DNA of 64,000 bases from positions 930,001 to 994,000 of the forward strand of contig NZ_AP014647.1 of assembly GCF_023167545.1 (NCBI RefSeq). Reading direction: 5' to 3'. This DNA comes from Streptococcus constellatus subsp. constellatus (lineage in GTDB: Bacteria; Bacillota; Bacilli; Lactobacillales; Streptococcaceae). Below, in pieces: positions 24,841 to 36,860 of the stretch. Under the pieces are notes generated by a model. That model did no database searches. It worked only from the letters and a program-made list of their open reading frames with translations, and was not told the origin of the DNA. The stretch's first letter is position 1; every line of letters begins with the position of its first letter. The position numbers and the translations under genes are program-made.

Positions 24841-25800
24841 TTATTGAAGAACTAAAGAAGCCGCTCCAATGACACCTGCATCATTTCCAAGCGTTGCAAG
24901 TGCCAGCTTTGTCGAAGTACGCACTTGTGGGAAAGAATTTTCTTCATAAACCTTACGAACACCGTCTAGTAAAAATTCTCCTGCAGCAGAGACACCACCA
25001 CCAATAACAATCGTTGATGGATTTAAGATTGATCCAATGTTTGCACAGGCAATACCAAGGTAACGAGAAAAATTTCGATAAACAATGAGAGCTAATTCGT
25101 CTCCAGATTTAGCTAAGTCAAAGACTATTTTTGCATTAACATCTTCGCCGTTATCAATCAGTTTTTTTAGCTCTGCATCACCAGCATATTCATCAGCATA
25201 GCGACGCGTTAAATTAACAATACCTGTTGCAGAAGCTACTGTTTCTAAACAACCTTTCTTGCCACAAGTACAAAGGATTGGTTGATCAAAATCAACTGTA
25301 ATATGGCCCAATTCTCCTCCTGCTCCAGCTACACCATGCAGTAGTTTACCTTCCGCGACAATACCACCACCGACACCTGTTCCAAGAGTCATAAACACAA
25401 CATCAGGCTGATTTTCACCAGCACCTTTCCAGCGTTCGCCAAGGGCAGCTACATTTGCGTCATTATCAATAAAGAAAGGAATACCAGTTGCTTTCTCAAT
25501 TTTTTCTTTTACAGGTTGTAAAGTTTTCCAATTGAGATTATAAGCCCCAATAACCATCCCTTTTTCACGATCCACAACACCAGGTGAACCCATGCCAATT
25601 CCAATGAAATCTTCTACCCCAAGTCCCAATAGTCGCAAGCGATGATTGATAGATTCAATCATATCATCAACAATATGACTACCTTCATCTAAAATGTTTG
25701 TCTTAATAGACCATTTTTCTTGAACTTCTCCCTCTTGGGTCAGAATCGCAAACTTCACCGACGTACCACCTAGGTCAATCCCAATAATTTTTTTAGACAT
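24841..25800 (-). CDS. glk: Glucokinase, ROK family
   Basis: A 319-residue ROK-family sugar kinase phosphorylating glucose with ATP. The ATP loop is GIDLGGTSVKFA at the N-terminus; the catalytic Asp lies in PFFIDNDANVAALGE; the ROK zinc site is CTCGKKGCLE after GELGHITVDF. The GTGVGGGIV loop and the C-terminal GGGVSAAGEFL are intact. It acts in the cytoplasm on glucose released by maltose or oligosaccharide breakdown. It appears monocistronic. Confidence 0.95.
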   Translation of the reverse strand: MSKKIIGIDLGGTSVKFAILTQEGEVQEKWSIKTNILDEGSHIVDDMIESINHRLRLLGLGVEDFIGIGMGSPGVVDREKGMVIGAYNLNWKTLQPVKEKIEKATGIPFFIDNDANVAALGERWKGAGENQPDVVFMTLGTGVGGGIVAEGKLLHGVAGAGGELGHITVDFDQPILCTCGKKGCLETVASATGIVNLTRRYADEYAGDAELKKLIDNGEDVNAKIVFDLAKSGDELALIVYRNFSRYLGIACANIGSILNPSTIVIGGGVSAAGEFLLDGVRKVYEENSFPQVRTSTKLALATLGNDAGVIGAASLVLQ

Positions 25801-25895
25801 GCTACTCTCCTCTAATAACTATTTTCATTTTCATTATAACAGATTTTTCAAGAATTGAAAAGGTTTGCATAAAACTTAATATATCTTAACCCAGT

Positions 25896-28800
25896 CTAAA
25901 TCGCTTCTGTCATGAAGCTACGGCTTTCTAAAACTTGAAGCATGGCATTGGCTGTATCAAGCGCAGTAAAAAGTGGGATTCCATGTTCAATGGCAGAATG
26001 ACGAATAGCCTGGCCATGTTCATCTGCCGTTCGCTTTGTTCCGACCGTATTGATAATTGCCTGAACCTTGCCTTTGCAAATAAAGGCTGGAATATCATTA
26101 TGATCATCTGTACCAATTTTTTCAACTAATTGCGCTTGAATACCATTTTCTTTAAAGAATTTAGCGGTACCTTTCGTGGCTAAAATACTGTAACCAATAT
26201 TTGAGAAGCGACGTGCTAACGCTAATGCTTCTTCTTTAGTATCATCAGCAATGGTAAAAATGACATTACCGAAAGCAGGAAGGTGGAAATAAGATGCTTC
26301 AAAAGCTTTATAAAGCGCTTTTTCAAGAGTTGAATCAGTCCCCATGACTTCGCCTGTAGATTTCATCTCAGGTCCTAAAAGACTGTCAACCTTAGCTAAC
26401 TTGGTGAAGGAAAAGACTGGAGCTTTAACATGAACAGTTTGACTTTCTGGATAAAGGCCATCCTTATAGCTAAGTTCAGCCAGACTGCTTCCTAAAATCA
26501 ATTTAGTAGCAATTTGTGCCATTGGTATATCTGTCACTTTAGATAAAAATGGTACTGTTCGACTGGCACGCGGATTAACTTCAATAACATAAACGGTTTC
26601 GTCTTTGATGACAAACTGAATATTCATTATCCCGATACAGTTTAGTCCGATAGCCAAGCGTTTTGTATAATCTGCAATGGTTGCCTGAACTTCTTTTGAA
26701 AGAGTTTGCGGTGGATAGACAGCCATAGAATCTCCTGAGTGGACACCGGCACGCTCAATATGTTCCATAATGCCGGGAATAAGAACGTCCTTACCGTCAG
26801 AAATGGCATCTACCTCACATTCACTGCCGACTAAATAAGAATCAACCAATACAGGATGATCCGGACTGGCCTTTACAGCTGTTCGCATGTAAGAGCGTAA
26901 ATCGTTTTCATTTTCAACAATTTCCATAGCACGTCCCCCAAGAACGTAAGATGGGCGAACAAGCACTGGAAAACCAATTTTACGAGCCGAAGCGACCGCT
27001 TCTTCTTCATTTGTTGCTGTTTGTCCCGGCGGTTGAGGAATATTTAAATCCTTTAAAACCTGCTCGAAAAGATCACGGTCTTCTGCACGGTCAAGATCAG
27101 CTACTTGCGTACCCAGAATTGTCACACCAGCATGCGATAATGGTTCTGCCAAATTGATAGCTGTTTGTCCGCCAAACTGAACAATGACACCTTTAGGTTG
27201 CTCCAACTCAATTACATTCATAACATCTTCAAAAGTTAGCGGTTCAAAATAAAGTTTATCAGAAACTGAAAAATCTGTTGAAACGGTCTCAGGATTGGAA
27301 TTCATGATAATAGCTTCATAACCTGCGTTTTGAATGGCTTTGACAGAATGAACTGTCGCATAATCAAATTCAACTCCCTGTCCGATACGAATCGGACCTG
27401 AACCCAAAACAATGACGGATTCTTTTCCTGATTTGATGGACTCATTTTCCCATTCGTAAGTCGAGTAGAAATACGGTGTTGCAGATTCAAATTCAGCCGC
27501 ACAAGTATCAACCATCTTATAAACCGGAATTATCTTGTTGTCAAGACGAAGCTTGCGAACAGCATCTGCTGTCATCTGCCAGATATCAGCAATTTTTCGA
27601 TCAGCAAAACCATTGTGCTTAGCTTCTTTGAGAATAGCAATATCACCAACCTTGGCTGCTAATTCTGTTTCAATTTCAAAGATATGCAAGAGCTTATCAA
27701 GAAAGAAAAGATCAATTTTTGTTAAATCCGACAGTTCCTCAATGGAATATCCACGACGAATGGCTTCAGAAAGATAGAAAAGACGGTCATCTTGTGCTTT
27801 GACAATTTTTGCAACCAAATCATCATCACTGACATCAGCAAGTTCAGCCATTTCATTATGATAAACACCAATTTCCAGTGAACGGCAAGCTTTGAGAAGA
27901 CTTTCTTCAATATTACGCCCAATAGCCATGACTTCACCAGTCGACTTCATCTGTGTTCCAAGACGACGTTCACCATGTTCAAATTTATCAAATGGAAAAC
28001 GTGGAATCTTAGCCACTACATAGTCCAAAGCTGGTTCAAACATGGCATAAGTTGTCCCCGTAACTGGATTAATCATCTCATCCAGAGTTAAACCAACAGC
28101 GATTTTTGCAGCTAATTTAGCGATAGGGTAGCCAGTTGCTTTAGAAGCTAGAGCTGATGAACGTGAGACACGTGGATTAACCTCAATGACATAGTATTTA
28201 AAGCTATGCGGATCCAGAGCCAGCTGTACATTACAACCACCTTCAATCTTAAGGGCACGAATAATTTTTAAACTAGCATCACGCAGCATTTGATTTTCGA
28301 TATCTGAAAGTGTCTGCGTTGGCGCAAAAACGATAGAATCCCCTGTATGAATACCAACTGGATCAAAATTTTCCATGTTACAGACAACTAGAGCATTATC
28401 TGCACTGTCTCTCATAACTTCATATTCGATTTCCTTAAAGCCAGCAATAGAACGCTCAATCAGACATTGCGTTACAGGTGACAGTTTGAGACCATTTTCA
28501 GCAATTTCACGAAGTTCTTTCTCATCTGCACACATACCGCCGCCTGTGCCGCCAAGCGTAAATGCCGGACGAACAATGACTGGATAGCCAATCTTAGCAG
28601 CAAATGCAACAGCTTCGTCAACGCTATTAACAATATCAGATTCTGGAATGGGCTGTTCTAAATCTTCCATCAATTGCTTGAAAAGATCGCGATCTTCGGC
28701 CTGATCAATAGCAGACAGCTTGGTTCCTAAAAGTTCAACTCCTAACTCATCTAGAATACCCTCTTTAGATAATTCCATCGCCATATTGAGCCCCGTCTGT

Positions 28801-29075
28801 CCACCAAGAGTTGGCAGTATGGCATCGGGACGTTCTTTTCTTAAAATTCGGGTTACAAATTCAATAGTAATCGGTTCAATATAGACCTTATCTGCAATTT
28901 CTTTATCTGTCATGATTGTTGCTGGGTTTGAATTGACCAGAACGACACTATAACCTTCTTCTTTTAAAGCAAGACAGGCTTGGGTTCCTGCATAATCAAA
29001 TTCAGCAGCCTGTCCAATGATAATGGGACCAGAGCCAATCACCATAATTTTTTTAATATCTGTACGTTTAGGCAT
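25896..29075 (-). CDS. carB: Carbamoyl-phosphate synthase large subunit
   Basis: 1059 residues, full length. The two homologous synthetase halves are both present: [20 protein letters not shown] opens the first (carboxyphosphate) half and [20 protein letters not shown] the second (carbamoyl-phosphate) half. A C-terminal MGS-like allosteric domain follows (about residues 930-1059), where UMP and ornithine act in other bacteria. With CarA it makes carbamoyl phosphate for pyrimidine and arginine synthesis. Oddly, no Shine-Dalgarno sequence lies just upstream of the ATG; the nearest good one is at 29214-29220, on the far side of a folding element. Confidence 0.97.
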   Translation of the reverse strand: MPKRTDIKKIMVIGSGPIIIGQAAEFDYAGTQACLALKEEGYSVVLVNSNPATIMTDKEIADKVYIEPITIEFVTRILRKERPDAILPTLGGQTGLNMAMELSKEGILDELGVELLGTKLSAIDQAEDRDLFKQLMEDLEQPIPESDIVNSVDEAVAFAAKIGYPVIVRPAFTLGGTGGGMCADEKELREIAENGLKLSPVTQCLIERSIAGFKEIEYEVMRDSADNALVVCNMENFDPVGIHTGDSIVFAPTQTLSDIENQMLRDASLKIIRALKIEGGCNVQLALDPHSFKYYVIEVNPRVSRSSALASKATGYPIAKLAAKIAVGLTLDEMINPVTGTTYAMFEPALDYVVAKIPRFPFDKFEHGERRLGTQMKSTGEVMAIGRNIEESLLKACRSLEIGVYHNEMAELADVSDDDLVAKIVKAQDDRLFYLSEAIRRGYSIEELSDLTKIDLFFLDKLLHIFEIETELAAKVGDIAILKEAKHNGFADRKIADIWQMTADAVRKLRLDNKIIPVYKMVDTCAAEFESATPYFYSTYEWENESIKSGKESVIVLGSGPIRIGQGVEFDYATVHSVKAIQNAGYEAIIMNSNPETVSTDFSVSDKLYFEPLTFEDVMNVIELEQPKGVIVQFGGQTAINLAEPLSHAGVTILGTQVADLDRAEDRDLFEQVLKDLNIPQPPGQTATNEEEAVASARKIGFPVLVRPSYVLGGRAMEIVENENDLRSYMRTAVKASPDHPVLVDSYLVGSECEVDAISDGKDVLIPGIMEHIERAGVHSGDSMAVYPPQTLSKEVQATIADYTKRLAIGLNCIGIMNIQFVIKDETVYVIEVNPRASRTVPFLSKVTDIPMAQIATKLILGSSLAELSYKDGLYPESQTVHVKAPVFSFTKLAKVDSLLGPEMKSTGEVMGTDSTLEKALYKAFEASYFHLPAFGNVIFTIADDTKEEALALARRFSNIGYSILATKGTAKFFKENGIQAQLVEKIGTDDHNDIPAFICKGKVQAIINTVGTKRTADEHGQAIRHSAIEHGIPLFTALDTANAMLQVLESRSFMTEAI

Positions 29076-29087
29076 TTATAAGATATT

Positions 29088-29213
29088 AAGGGCGTTAAGC
29101 GGATATAGCAAAAATAGGAAACTAGCCGACGACGCTCGCGTCTAGGATGTACTTATCTTTTTTGCAAAGTCCGCATCCCGTATTCGGTTAAGCAAATACG
29201 AGAACTTGCCCTT
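29088..29213 (-). repeat. 126-bp self-folding element between the carB ribosome site and start codon
   Basis: On the minus strand the element opens with AAGGGC and closes with GCCCTT (29213-29208 and 29093-29088). Inside are a 9-bp hairpin TCTCGTATT / AATACGGGA, a stem made of GCGGA / TCCGC plus GCAAAAA / TTTTTGC, and a small GACGC / GCGTC hairpin. The result is a compact three-way junction. AAAGGAG lies immediately before it (29220-29214) and AATATCTTATAA then the carB ATG immediately after. It looks like a miniature insertion or a structured RNA within the carAB transcript. Confidence 0.65.
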
Positions 29214-29254
29214 CTCCTTTCTCTATTTGTCAACTTTCAGTATAACATCGAGTG

Positions 29255-30343
29255 TCACTTACCACTTTGTTTCAATTGAAAGGCAGCAATCATGTCCATA
29301 AATTCATCAAAGAGATAGCTGGCATCATGTGGACCTGGTGCAGCATCAGGGTGAAATTGTACTGAAAAAGCAGGGAAAAAGCGATGCCGTACCCCTTCAA
29401 TAGACTTGTCATTAATCTCCTCATGCGTAACCATCAACTCGTTTGGAAAATTCTCCCTACTAACAGCATAACCATGATTTTGACTGGTAAAATCAATCCG
29501 CCCTGTCGCAATCTCTCTGACAGCATGATTAAAACCACGATGACCGAATTTCATTTTATAGGTTTGAGCGCCATTTGCTTTACTAAAAAGTTGATGTCCC
29601 ATACAGATACCAAAAAGAGGAATTTTTCCTTGAATCCCTCGAATCATTTCTAGCACTTGCGGTACATCATCTGGATTACCTGGACCGTTGGATAACATGA
29701 CACCGTCAGGGTGAAGGTGAAGAATATCTGCTGCACTTGTATCATAGGGAACAACTGTCACATTACAATTGCGTGCCGCCAATTCACGAAGAATCGAATG
29801 TTTCAATCCAAAATCAACTAACACAATACTAGGACCTGAACCCGGTGCTGGATACGATGTTTTCGTTGAAACTTGTTTGATATTATCAGTCGGCAAAACA
29901 GTAGCCTTCAACTGATCTTGAAGATGCACCATTTGGTCGCCAACATTAGCCAATGTTGCCTTCATCGTCCCATGTTGCCGAATGATTTTCGTCAATGCCC
30001 GCGTATCAATACTAGCAATTCCTGGAATTTTCTTGACCTTTAAAAACTCGTCTAGGGTCATCTGATTGCGCCAATTGCTTGCCCTTCGTGCCCACTCATA
30101 AACAACCACCCCTTTACAAGTAGGAGTGATCGATTCGTAGTCATCACGGTTAATTCCATAATTTCCGATTAACGGGTAGGTAAAGGTCAAAATTTGCCCA
30201 TTGTATGATTGATCTGTAATAGATTCTTGATAACCGGTCATACCTGTATTAAAGACGATTTCTCCGGTCACATCCATATCAGCCCCGAATGCCTCTCCTT
30301 CAAATACTGTCCCATCTTCCAGAATTAACAAGCGTTTTTCCAT
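29255..30343 (-). CDS. carA: Carbamoyl-phosphate synthase small subunit (glutamine amidotransferase)
   Basis: 362 residues. An N-terminal CPSase small-chain domain (about 1-140) is followed by a class I glutamine amidotransferase domain: nucleophile Cys in [20 protein letters not shown] oxyanion loop, and catalytic His in [12 protein letters not shown]. The residue two after the His is Asp rather than the Glu of the textbook HPE triad, a conservative change. It delivers ammonia to CarB. It lies 38 bases after pyrB. Confidence 0.96.
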   Translation of the reverse strand: MEKRLLILEDGTVFEGEAFGADMDVTGEIVFNTGMTGYQESITDQSYNGQILTFTYPLIGNYGINRDDYESITPTCKGVVVYEWARRASNWRNQMTLDEFLKVKKIPGIASIDTRALTKIIRQHGTMKATLANVGDQMVHLQDQLKATVLPTDNIKQVSTKTSYPAPGSGPSIVLVDFGLKHSILRELAARNCNVTVVPYDTSAADILHLHPDGVMLSNGPGNPDDVPQVLEMIRGIQGKIPLFGICMGHQLFSKANGAQTYKMKFGHRGFNHAVREIATGRIDFTSQNHGYAVSRENFPNELMVTHEEINDKSIEGVRHRFFPAFSVQFHPDAAPGPHDASYLFDEFMDMIAAFQLKQSGK

Positions 30344-30381
30344 TTTCCCCTCCGTTTGTTCTTACAGCAATACCTTAGTGT

Positions 30382-31305
30382 CTATTGCTCTTTTCGTCCA
30401 TTTAAAACAGACTCAATAATTGCCATACGGACAAATACACCATTTGTCATTTGCTCTACAATCCGCGATTTTGGAGCTTCTACCAGATGATCTGCAATTT
30501 CAACATCGCGATTGACTGGAGCTGGATGCATGATGATGGCTGTATCCTTCAGTCTGTCATATCGTTCCTGAGTTAAGCCGTGCAATCTATGATAATTTTC
30601 TTTTGAAAAGAGTGAATCGTCATCATGACGCTCGTGCTGCACGCGCAGAAGCATTAAGACATCCACTTGGTCAACGACTTCATCAAGTGTGACAAATTGC
30701 CCATAATCTGCAAATTCTTCACTTCTCCATACCTCTGGACCTGCAAAATAAAGTTCTGCACCCAGACGCTTCAAGATTTGCATATTTGACTTGGCCACGC
30801 GCGAGTGATCTAAGTCGCCTGCAATCGCAATCTTCAAGCCGTCAAAATGCCCAAACTCTTGATAAATGGTCATCAAATCTAGCAAACTTTGACTCGGATG
30901 TTGTCCAGAGCCATCACCACCATTGACAATTGCAGTTGTAATCGTTGGACTTTCAATCAATTCCTTGTAGTAATCCACTTCTGGATGCCGAATGACGCAA
31001 ACATCTACTCCCAGGGCCGACATGGTTAATATCGTATCATACAAGGTTTCACCTTTATTGATGGAGCTCGTTTTTGAATCAAAATCAAGCAAATTACATC
31101 CCAGCTTCAATTCAGCCATTTCAAAAGCTTTGTGAGTTCGTGTAGATGGTTCAAAGAAAAGATTAGAAATAGTATGTCGTTCATCAAAATGAGCTTTCGC
31201 TCCATTTTTAAATTCAATTCCGCGTTTAATCAAACTCAATACTTCCTCATTCGTAAGAGTTTCCATTGATACAACATTTTTAAGAGCGATTTGATTGGAT
31301 GACAT
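30382..31305 (-). CDS. pyrB: Aspartate carbamoyltransferase catalytic subunit
   Basis: 307 residues. Carbamoyl-phosphate binding STRTHKAFE lies at about residue 52, [13 protein letters not shown] holds the HPxQ motif, and [11 protein letters not shown] the aspartate-binding loop. It commits carbamoyl phosphate to pyrimidine synthesis. No regulatory chain pyrI is nearby, as in other Gram-positives. Part of the pyrR-pyrP-pyrB-carAB operon under PyrR control. Confidence 0.97.
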   Translation of the reverse strand: MSSNQIALKNVVSMETLTNEEVLSLIKRGIEFKNGAKAHFDERHTISNLFFEPSTRTHKAFEMAELKLGCNLLDFDSKTSSINKGETLYDTILTMSALGVDVCVIRHPEVDYYKELIESPTITTAIVNGGDGSGQHPSQSLLDLMTIYQEFGHFDGLKIAIAGDLDHSRVAKSNMQILKRLGAELYFAGPEVWRSEEFADYGQFVTLDEVVDQVDVLMLLRVQHERHDDDSLFSKENYHRLHGLTQERYDRLKDTAIIMHPAPVNRDVEIADHLVEAPKSRIVEQMTNGVFVRMAIIESVLNGRKEQ

Positions 31306-31366
31306 GATGTGATTTCTCCTTTTATTAGATACGAGATATTTCTTTTAATAAAGTTAGGTGTCTAAA

Positions 31367-32635
31367 CTAATTTTTAGGTTCCGGCAGAATAAGATAGAGC
31401 ACAGTTCCAAGAACTGTTGATAAAGCAACTCCCGAAATTTGCAGACCTGAAAGTTGAAGCGTTAAGCCGCCAATTCCTGCAACTAAAATTACACTGGCAA
31501 TTAACAGGTTTTTCTTATTATCAAAGTCTGTTTGTTTTTCAATTAAAATTTTCAAACCACTAGAAGCGATGACTCCAAAGAGCGCAATAGAAATACCGCC
31601 TAGAACTGGAGTTGGAATAGATTGTAAGAGTGCCGATACTTTTCCGACAAAACTCATCACAATCGCAAGTACTGCTGCGCCTGCAATAACATAAACGCTA
31701 TAGATTTTATTTAAAGCCATCACACCAATATTTTCACCATAACTAGTCACTGGTGGTGCACCAAAAATCCCAGCTATCACTTGTGCAAGACCGTCTCCAG
31801 CAAGAGTTTTATCCAATCCCGGGTCTTTAAAGAAATCTTTTTCGGTCAAACTATTCAGTACCATGACATGACCAAAATGCTCTGTCATAGTCACAAATGC
31901 AATTGGCGCCATTGTTAAAATTGCACTTGGATAGAATTTAACGCTATAATCTAAGAAGGGAAGATGCATAGGTGGGACATGAAACCATGAAGCTTGAGAA
32001 ACTTTTGTAAAGGAAATGATGTCTTCTCCTGTTACCGCTCCAAGAACGAGCGCAAAGACATATCCTACAATCAAGCCCAACAGCACTGGAATAATTCCTA
32101 CAATCTTTTTACCATAAATATTGAAAAGAATGACTGCAAAGAGAGTAACAATCCCAATAATGAAATAAGTTAAATTATATTTACCATCTTTTAACATGAC
32201 ATCGTTTACCGCTGTGCTGGCCAGACTTAGTCCAATAACCATAATGATTGGTCCTACAACAACTGGCGGCAAAATTTTATCAATCCAAGCGTTTCCAGCA
32301 AATTTTACAGTGAGAGCGACAATGAAATAAACCAGACCACCAGTAATAGCTCCTTGAGCGACAGCAGCGATACCGTCTGTTTTCATCAACATTTGCATGG
32401 CTGCAATATAAGCAAAGCTAGAACCCATATAAGCTGGTACTTTGTATTTAGTAACTGTTAAATGCGCTAATGTTCCAAGACCACTTGAAAACAAGGCAAC
32501 TGCTGGGTCAATTCCAACCAGAATTGGAACCAAAACCGTCGCTCCAAACATCGCAAACAAATGCTGAAATGACAATCCTACAAGTAGACCTGGCTTTGGC
32601 ATATCATGAACATCGTATTTTACATTTTGACTCAT
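31367..32635 (-). CDS. pyrP: Uracil permease (NCS2/UraA family)
   Basis: 422 residues with about 14 helices of the nucleobase-cation symporter 2 family. Family marks: GLSFQHLFAMFGATVLVP at the first helix, VTMTEHFGHVM with the substrate/proton residues, and GAPPVTSYGENIGVMALNKI. It imports uracil with protons. The ATG at 32635 has a GGAGGGG site; the frame is open to 32656 without support. It sits directly after pyrR, as in the Bacillus pyr operon. Confidence 0.95.
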   Translation of the reverse strand: MSQNVKYDVHDMPKPGLLVGLSFQHLFAMFGATVLVPILVGIDPAVALFSSGLGTLAHLTVTKYKVPAYMGSSFAYIAAMQMLMKTDGIAAVAQGAITGGLVYFIVALTVKFAGNAWIDKILPPVVVGPIIMVIGLSLASTAVNDVMLKDGKYNLTYFIIGIVTLFAVILFNIYGKKIVGIIPVLLGLIVGYVFALVLGAVTGEDIISFTKVSQASWFHVPPMHLPFLDYSVKFYPSAILTMAPIAFVTMTEHFGHVMVLNSLTEKDFFKDPGLDKTLAGDGLAQVIAGIFGAPPVTSYGENIGVMALNKIYSVYVIAGAAVLAIVMSFVGKVSALLQSIPTPVLGGISIALFGVIASSGLKILIEKQTDFDNKKNLLIASVILVAGIGGLTLQLSGLQISGVALSTVLGTVLYLILPEPKN

Positions 32636-32639
32636 TTTC

Positions 32640-33332
<693 letters not shown>

Positions 33333-33433
33333 TCACATTTTTTGAAAATATTCAAGAGAAAACTGTAAAGTTTTCACGGAAATCCCTAAATTGATTCTAC
33401 ATATAACACAAAAACCGTACTTCTTTGTATTTC

Positions 33434-34345
33434 CTACAATTCATTTGCAATTTTATTGATTTTTCTCAAACGATGATTGACACCACTTTTCGTCAGAGGC
33501 TTACTAAGGCTATCTGCCAATTGCTGAATAGAATAATCGGGGTGGTTGACACGCAGATAAGCGACTTCCTGTAAATCAACAGGCAAACTTTCTAAACCAA
33601 CTGTATCAATAATCTTGCCAATATTGTGAATGGTCTTCATACTAGCCGTCACTGTTCGAGCGATATTAGCCGTTTCTGCATTGTTTGTCCGATTCAGGTC
33701 ATTTCTAGCTTCTCGCAAAAGTTTGACCGACTCAAATTCAGTCATTGCTTTCATAGCACCAGTCACAATCAAAAAGTCCATAATATCTTCAGCTCGTTGC
33801 AGATAGGTCACCGCTCCTTTTTTACGCTCAATTATTTTTGCATCCAACAAAAATTTTCGCATTAAGGTTGCTAACCCTTCGGCATGATCAGAATAAACCG
33901 ACAAGATTTCCAACTGATATTTTCCTGACTCTGGATCGCGCATACTGCCACTTGACAGAAAAGCCCCACGCAAATAAGCTCGGCTAGCTTCATCATCTGA
34001 TAAAATAGCTTGATCAATACCTGCTTCAATTCCAAAAAAAGAGTCTGCCAAGTGCAAATCAGCTAAAATTTGTTCCACACTTTCATTTAAAAAAACAGTG
34101 TAAACACGATTTTTCCGAAGATTTGTTTTTTGATGATGGCGAATATCAGACTTAACGTGATAAAAAGCTGCCAATAATTCATAAATATGGCGAGCAATTT
34201 TTGCATTCTCTGTTGTAACGGATAATGTCAAACCTTGATTAGCAATTCCTAAGCTCCCTGACATTTTAATAATTGCAGATAATTCCGTTTTGTCTTGCCT
34301 ACCTAGACCAAGCAATTCTTCTTTCACTTTAATAGTAAAACTCAT
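33434..34345 (-). CDS. whiA: Sporulation regulator WhiA homologue
   Basis: A 303-residue DNA-binding protein with an N-terminal LAGLIDADG-homing-endonuclease-like fold ([18 protein letters not shown]) and a C-terminal helix-turn-helix ([25 protein letters not shown]). WhiA affects cell division and chromosome segregation in non-sporulating Firmicutes too. It ends the rapZ-yvcK-whiA cluster; starts and stops overlap by four bases. Confidence 0.95.
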   Translation of the reverse strand: MSFTIKVKEELLGLGRQDKTELSAIIKMSGSLGIANQGLTLSVTTENAKIARHIYELLAAFYHVKSDIRHHQKTNLRKNRVYTVFLNESVEQILADLHLADSFFGIEAGIDQAILSDDEASRAYLRGAFLSSGSMRDPESGKYQLEILSVYSDHAEGLATLMRKFLLDAKIIERKKGAVTYLQRAEDIMDFLIVTGAMKAMTEFESVKLLREARNDLNRTNNAETANIARTVTASMKTIHNIGKIIDTVGLESLPVDLQEVAYLRVNHPDYSIQQLADSLSKPLTKSGVNHRLRKINKIANEL

Positions 34346-35319
34346 TTACGCACCTGTATGATCTTCATCAGTTCATCTACCACAGACTTACCGTCATGAA
34401 AGGCTCCGCCATTTTCCAAGCGAAGAAAATTAGACGAAATGACACGAGGAACTTGTTTTTTCAGGCCTTGAAAATCATGTTCAACTTGCACTAAATATTC
34501 ATCAAATTTATTAGAATTCATATATTCTTGAGGAACTTGCTCAATGTTCACTAAAACCGTGTCAATAAATGCTTTCCCAAGATGACGATGCAAAACAGCC
34601 ACGTGGTCACTATCTGTGAAATGCTCGGTTTCACCACGCTGCGTCATAATATTACAAACATAAGCAATCTCTGCTTGGGTTTCCAAGAGCGCTTGCCCAA
34701 TTTCTTCTATCACCATATTGGGTAAGATAGAGGTAAACAATGATCCCGGTCCTAAAACTACCATATCACTTTCTAAAATTGTCTGCACCACTTTGCGACT
34801 AGCAGTTGGTTTTTGAGCATTATAGGTGTTGGTGACATAAACTCGTTCAATCATACCTTGGTGTTCTGCCAAATGACTTTCTCCAGCCACCTCACTTCCA
34901 TCAGTAAACACAGCATGAAGCGTTAAAGGTGTATCACAAGACGGATAAATCTTGCCAGTTGTGTGGAAAAACTTGGTCAACAGCTGCATAGCATTATAAG
35001 TAGAACCCTGCATTTCTGAAATTCCGGCAATAATCAAGTTTCCCAGAGGATGTCCAGCTAAAGCACCGTCTTCTTCTGCAAAGCGATATTGAAAGACTTT
35101 TTCATAAAAACGAGGCATATCCGACAAAGCCACCAAAACATTTCGTAAATCACCTGGTGGTGTTAATTGCTGAATGTTTTTCCGTAATTCACCTGAACTT
35201 CCTCCGTCATCAGCGACTGTTACAATGGCTGCAATATCTACATCTTTCTTACGCAAACTGTCTAAAATCACAGAAATTCCTGTACCACCACCGATAACAG
35301 CAATTTTAGGTTTTCTCAT
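34342..35319 (-). CDS. yvcK: YvcK/CofD-like protein (gluconeogenesis factor family)
   Basis: 325 residues with a Rossmann-like UDP-sugar binding fold: [15 protein letters not shown] at the N-terminus, [14 protein letters not shown], and [16 protein letters not shown]. YvcK proteins bind UDP-sugars and influence carbon metabolism and cell-wall synthesis localisation; despite CofD similarity they are not F420 enzymes. Four-base overlaps on both sides tie it to rapZ and whiA. Confidence 0.94.
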   Translation of the reverse strand: MRKPKIAVIGGGTGISVILDSLRKKDVDIAAIVTVADDGGSSGELRKNIQQLTPPGDLRNVLVALSDMPRFYEKVFQYRFAEEDGALAGHPLGNLIIAGISEMQGSTYNAMQLLTKFFHTTGKIYPSCDTPLTLHAVFTDGSEVAGESHLAEHQGMIERVYVTNTYNAQKPTASRKVVQTILESDMVVLGPGSLFTSILPNMVIEEIGQALLETQAEIAYVCNIMTQRGETEHFTDSDHVAVLHRHLGKAFIDTVLVNIEQVPQEYMNSNKFDEYLVQVEHDFQGLKKQVPRVISSNFLRLENGGAFHDGKSVVDELMKIIQVRK

Positions 35320-36206
35320 GAACGGTTTACCGTTTCCTTTCTACGGTCTTTATCTCGATGAGACGAATGAACAGTCCAATCATTAGCCAAATCATCGGCT
35401 AAACGTTGGGCAAAAGCGACACTTCTGTGTTGACCACCTGTACAACCGACAGCAATTGTCAAAACAGACTTTCCTTCTTTTTTGTAACCCGGCAAAATAG
35501 GCTTGATAAGTGCCACTAAATGTTGATAAAATTCTTCTGACTCCGTATGATTCATGACATAATCATAAACTGCTTTATCAAGCCCTGTTTGATTGCGGAG
35601 TTCTGGTTGGTAATAAGGATTTGGTAAAAAACGCACATCAAAAACAAGATCCGCGTCTAACGGGATACCGTATTTAAAGCCGAAACTTACCACTTCAACG
35701 CGAAATGATTGGAGTTTTGTTGAGTCCGAGAAATGCTCAGAAATTGTTTTACGTAATGCACGTGGTGTTAAGTCAGTCGTATCTACCACATTTTGGCTCA
35801 TGTTTTTTAATGGTGCAAGTAATTCCCGCTCTAATTTTATCCCGTCTAAAATACGCCCATCTGCCGCTAAAGGATGGCTACGTCGTGTTTCCTTGTAACG
35901 AGCGACCAATTCTGTGTCTGCTGCATCTAGAAATAAAATTTTAAAATCAAGTCCATCGTTATTTTCAATTTCATCTAAAACTTGTTGAATTTCTGAAAAG
36001 AAAGAACGACTGCGCATATCCACAACCATGGCAATTTTGTCATTGTCTTGCGTTGTTTCAACCAACTGCAAAAATTTAGGAACCAGCGTAGGAGGCATAT
36101 TATCAATCGTAAAATAGCCCAAATCTTCAAAAGACTGGATGGCTACAGTCTTTCCTGCCCCACTCATTCCTGTCACAATTACTAAATGAATTTTTTTATC
36201 TGACAT
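35316..36206 (-). CDS. rapZ: RNase adapter protein RapZ / nucleotide-binding protein YvcJ
   Basis: A 296-residue P-loop protein with Walker [10 protein letters not shown] near residue 12, [31 protein letters not shown] and the C-terminal [17 protein letters not shown] domain. In E. coli it steers RNase E/GlmZ control of glucosamine synthesis; in Bacillus YvcJ hydrolyses GTP and affects competence. The ATG at 36206 follows AAGGAGGAG; a longer frame begins with an unsupported TTG at 36227. Confidence 0.94.
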   Translation of the reverse strand: MSDKKIHLVIVTGMSGAGKTVAIQSFEDLGYFTIDNMPPTLVPKFLQLVETTQDNDKIAMVVDMRSRSFFSEIQQVLDEIENNDGLDFKILFLDAADTELVARYKETRRSHPLAADGRILDGIKLERELLAPLKNMSQNVVDTTDLTPRALRKTISEHFSDSTKLQSFRVEVVSFGFKYGIPLDADLVFDVRFLPNPYYQPELRNQTGLDKAVYDYVMNHTESEEFYQHLVALIKPILPGYKKEGKSVLTIAVGCTGGQHRSVAFAQRLADDLANDWTVHSSHRDKDRRKETVNRS

Positions 36207-36258
36207 ATCTCCTCCTTGATACAACAATCAATTTCAATATCCTAAAGTATCGTTAATT

Positions 36259-36338
36259 CTTTTTTATTATAACATACCAGACGTGAAACTTATAATAAAA
36301 AAGAGAGAATAACAGCGATTAATGTAGTTCTTCTCTCA
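36259..36338 (-). terminator. ndk terminator overlapping a 14-bp inverted repeat
   Basis: On the minus strand GAGAGAA ... TTCTCTC followed by TTTTTT ends ndk (36297-36338). The T run is also part of a perfect 14-bp inverted repeat, CTTTTTTATTATAA (36259-36272) and TTATAATAAAAAAG (36290-36303), with a 17-base loop. The repeat overlaps the likely rapZ promoter. Confidence 0.65.
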
Positions 36339-36360
36339 ATTCACATTTATATTTATTGCT

Positions 36361-36783
36361 TCATTCTTCATCGAACCAAAGGGCAATTTCTCGTTTGGCT
36401 GATGCTTCAGAATCTGAACCATGGACAACATTTTGAATCGTTGCACCATTCTCAGCTGCTTGCGCAAAATCCCCACGAATCGTCCCTGGTAGAGCTTCTT
36501 CTGGACGAGTAGCACCCATCATGTGACGCCAACCTGAAATCACTTGATTTCCTGATAAAATACCAATAATCAAAGGCCCACTTGTCATATACTCACGAAT
36601 TGCGGGGTAAAACTCTTTTGTTAATAGAGCTTCATAATGCTGATCAATTATATGGTTTGGAACATTCGTTCTCATTTCTAATCGTTCAATTTTATAACCA
36701 CGTCGTTCCACGCGCTTCAGTACTTCTCCAACCAAGCCACGTTTTACACCGTCTGGTTTTATAATAAAAAATGTTTGTTCCAT
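36361..36783 (-). CDS. ndk: Nucleoside diphosphate kinase
   Basis: 140 residues, the normal length. It transfers the gamma phosphate from ATP to NDPs. The active-site His is in [39 protein letters not shown] and [17 protein letters not shown] are the usual conserved segments. The ATG at 36783 is preferred; an in-frame GTG at 36792 overlaps the ribosome site AGAGGAG. Confidence 0.97.
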   Translation of the reverse strand: MEQTFFIIKPDGVKRGLVGEVLKRVERRGYKIERLEMRTNVPNHIIDQHYEALLTKEFYPAIREYMTSGPLIIGILSGNQVISGWRHMMGATRPEEALPGTIRGDFAQAAENGATIQNVVHGSDSEASAKREIALWFDEE

Positions 36784-36860
36784 GATTGACACGCTCCTCT
36801 TTTATTACCTTTATTTTATCATAAATGAAAGAAAGTTGAAAGTCCTTTCAAAACTCTCTT

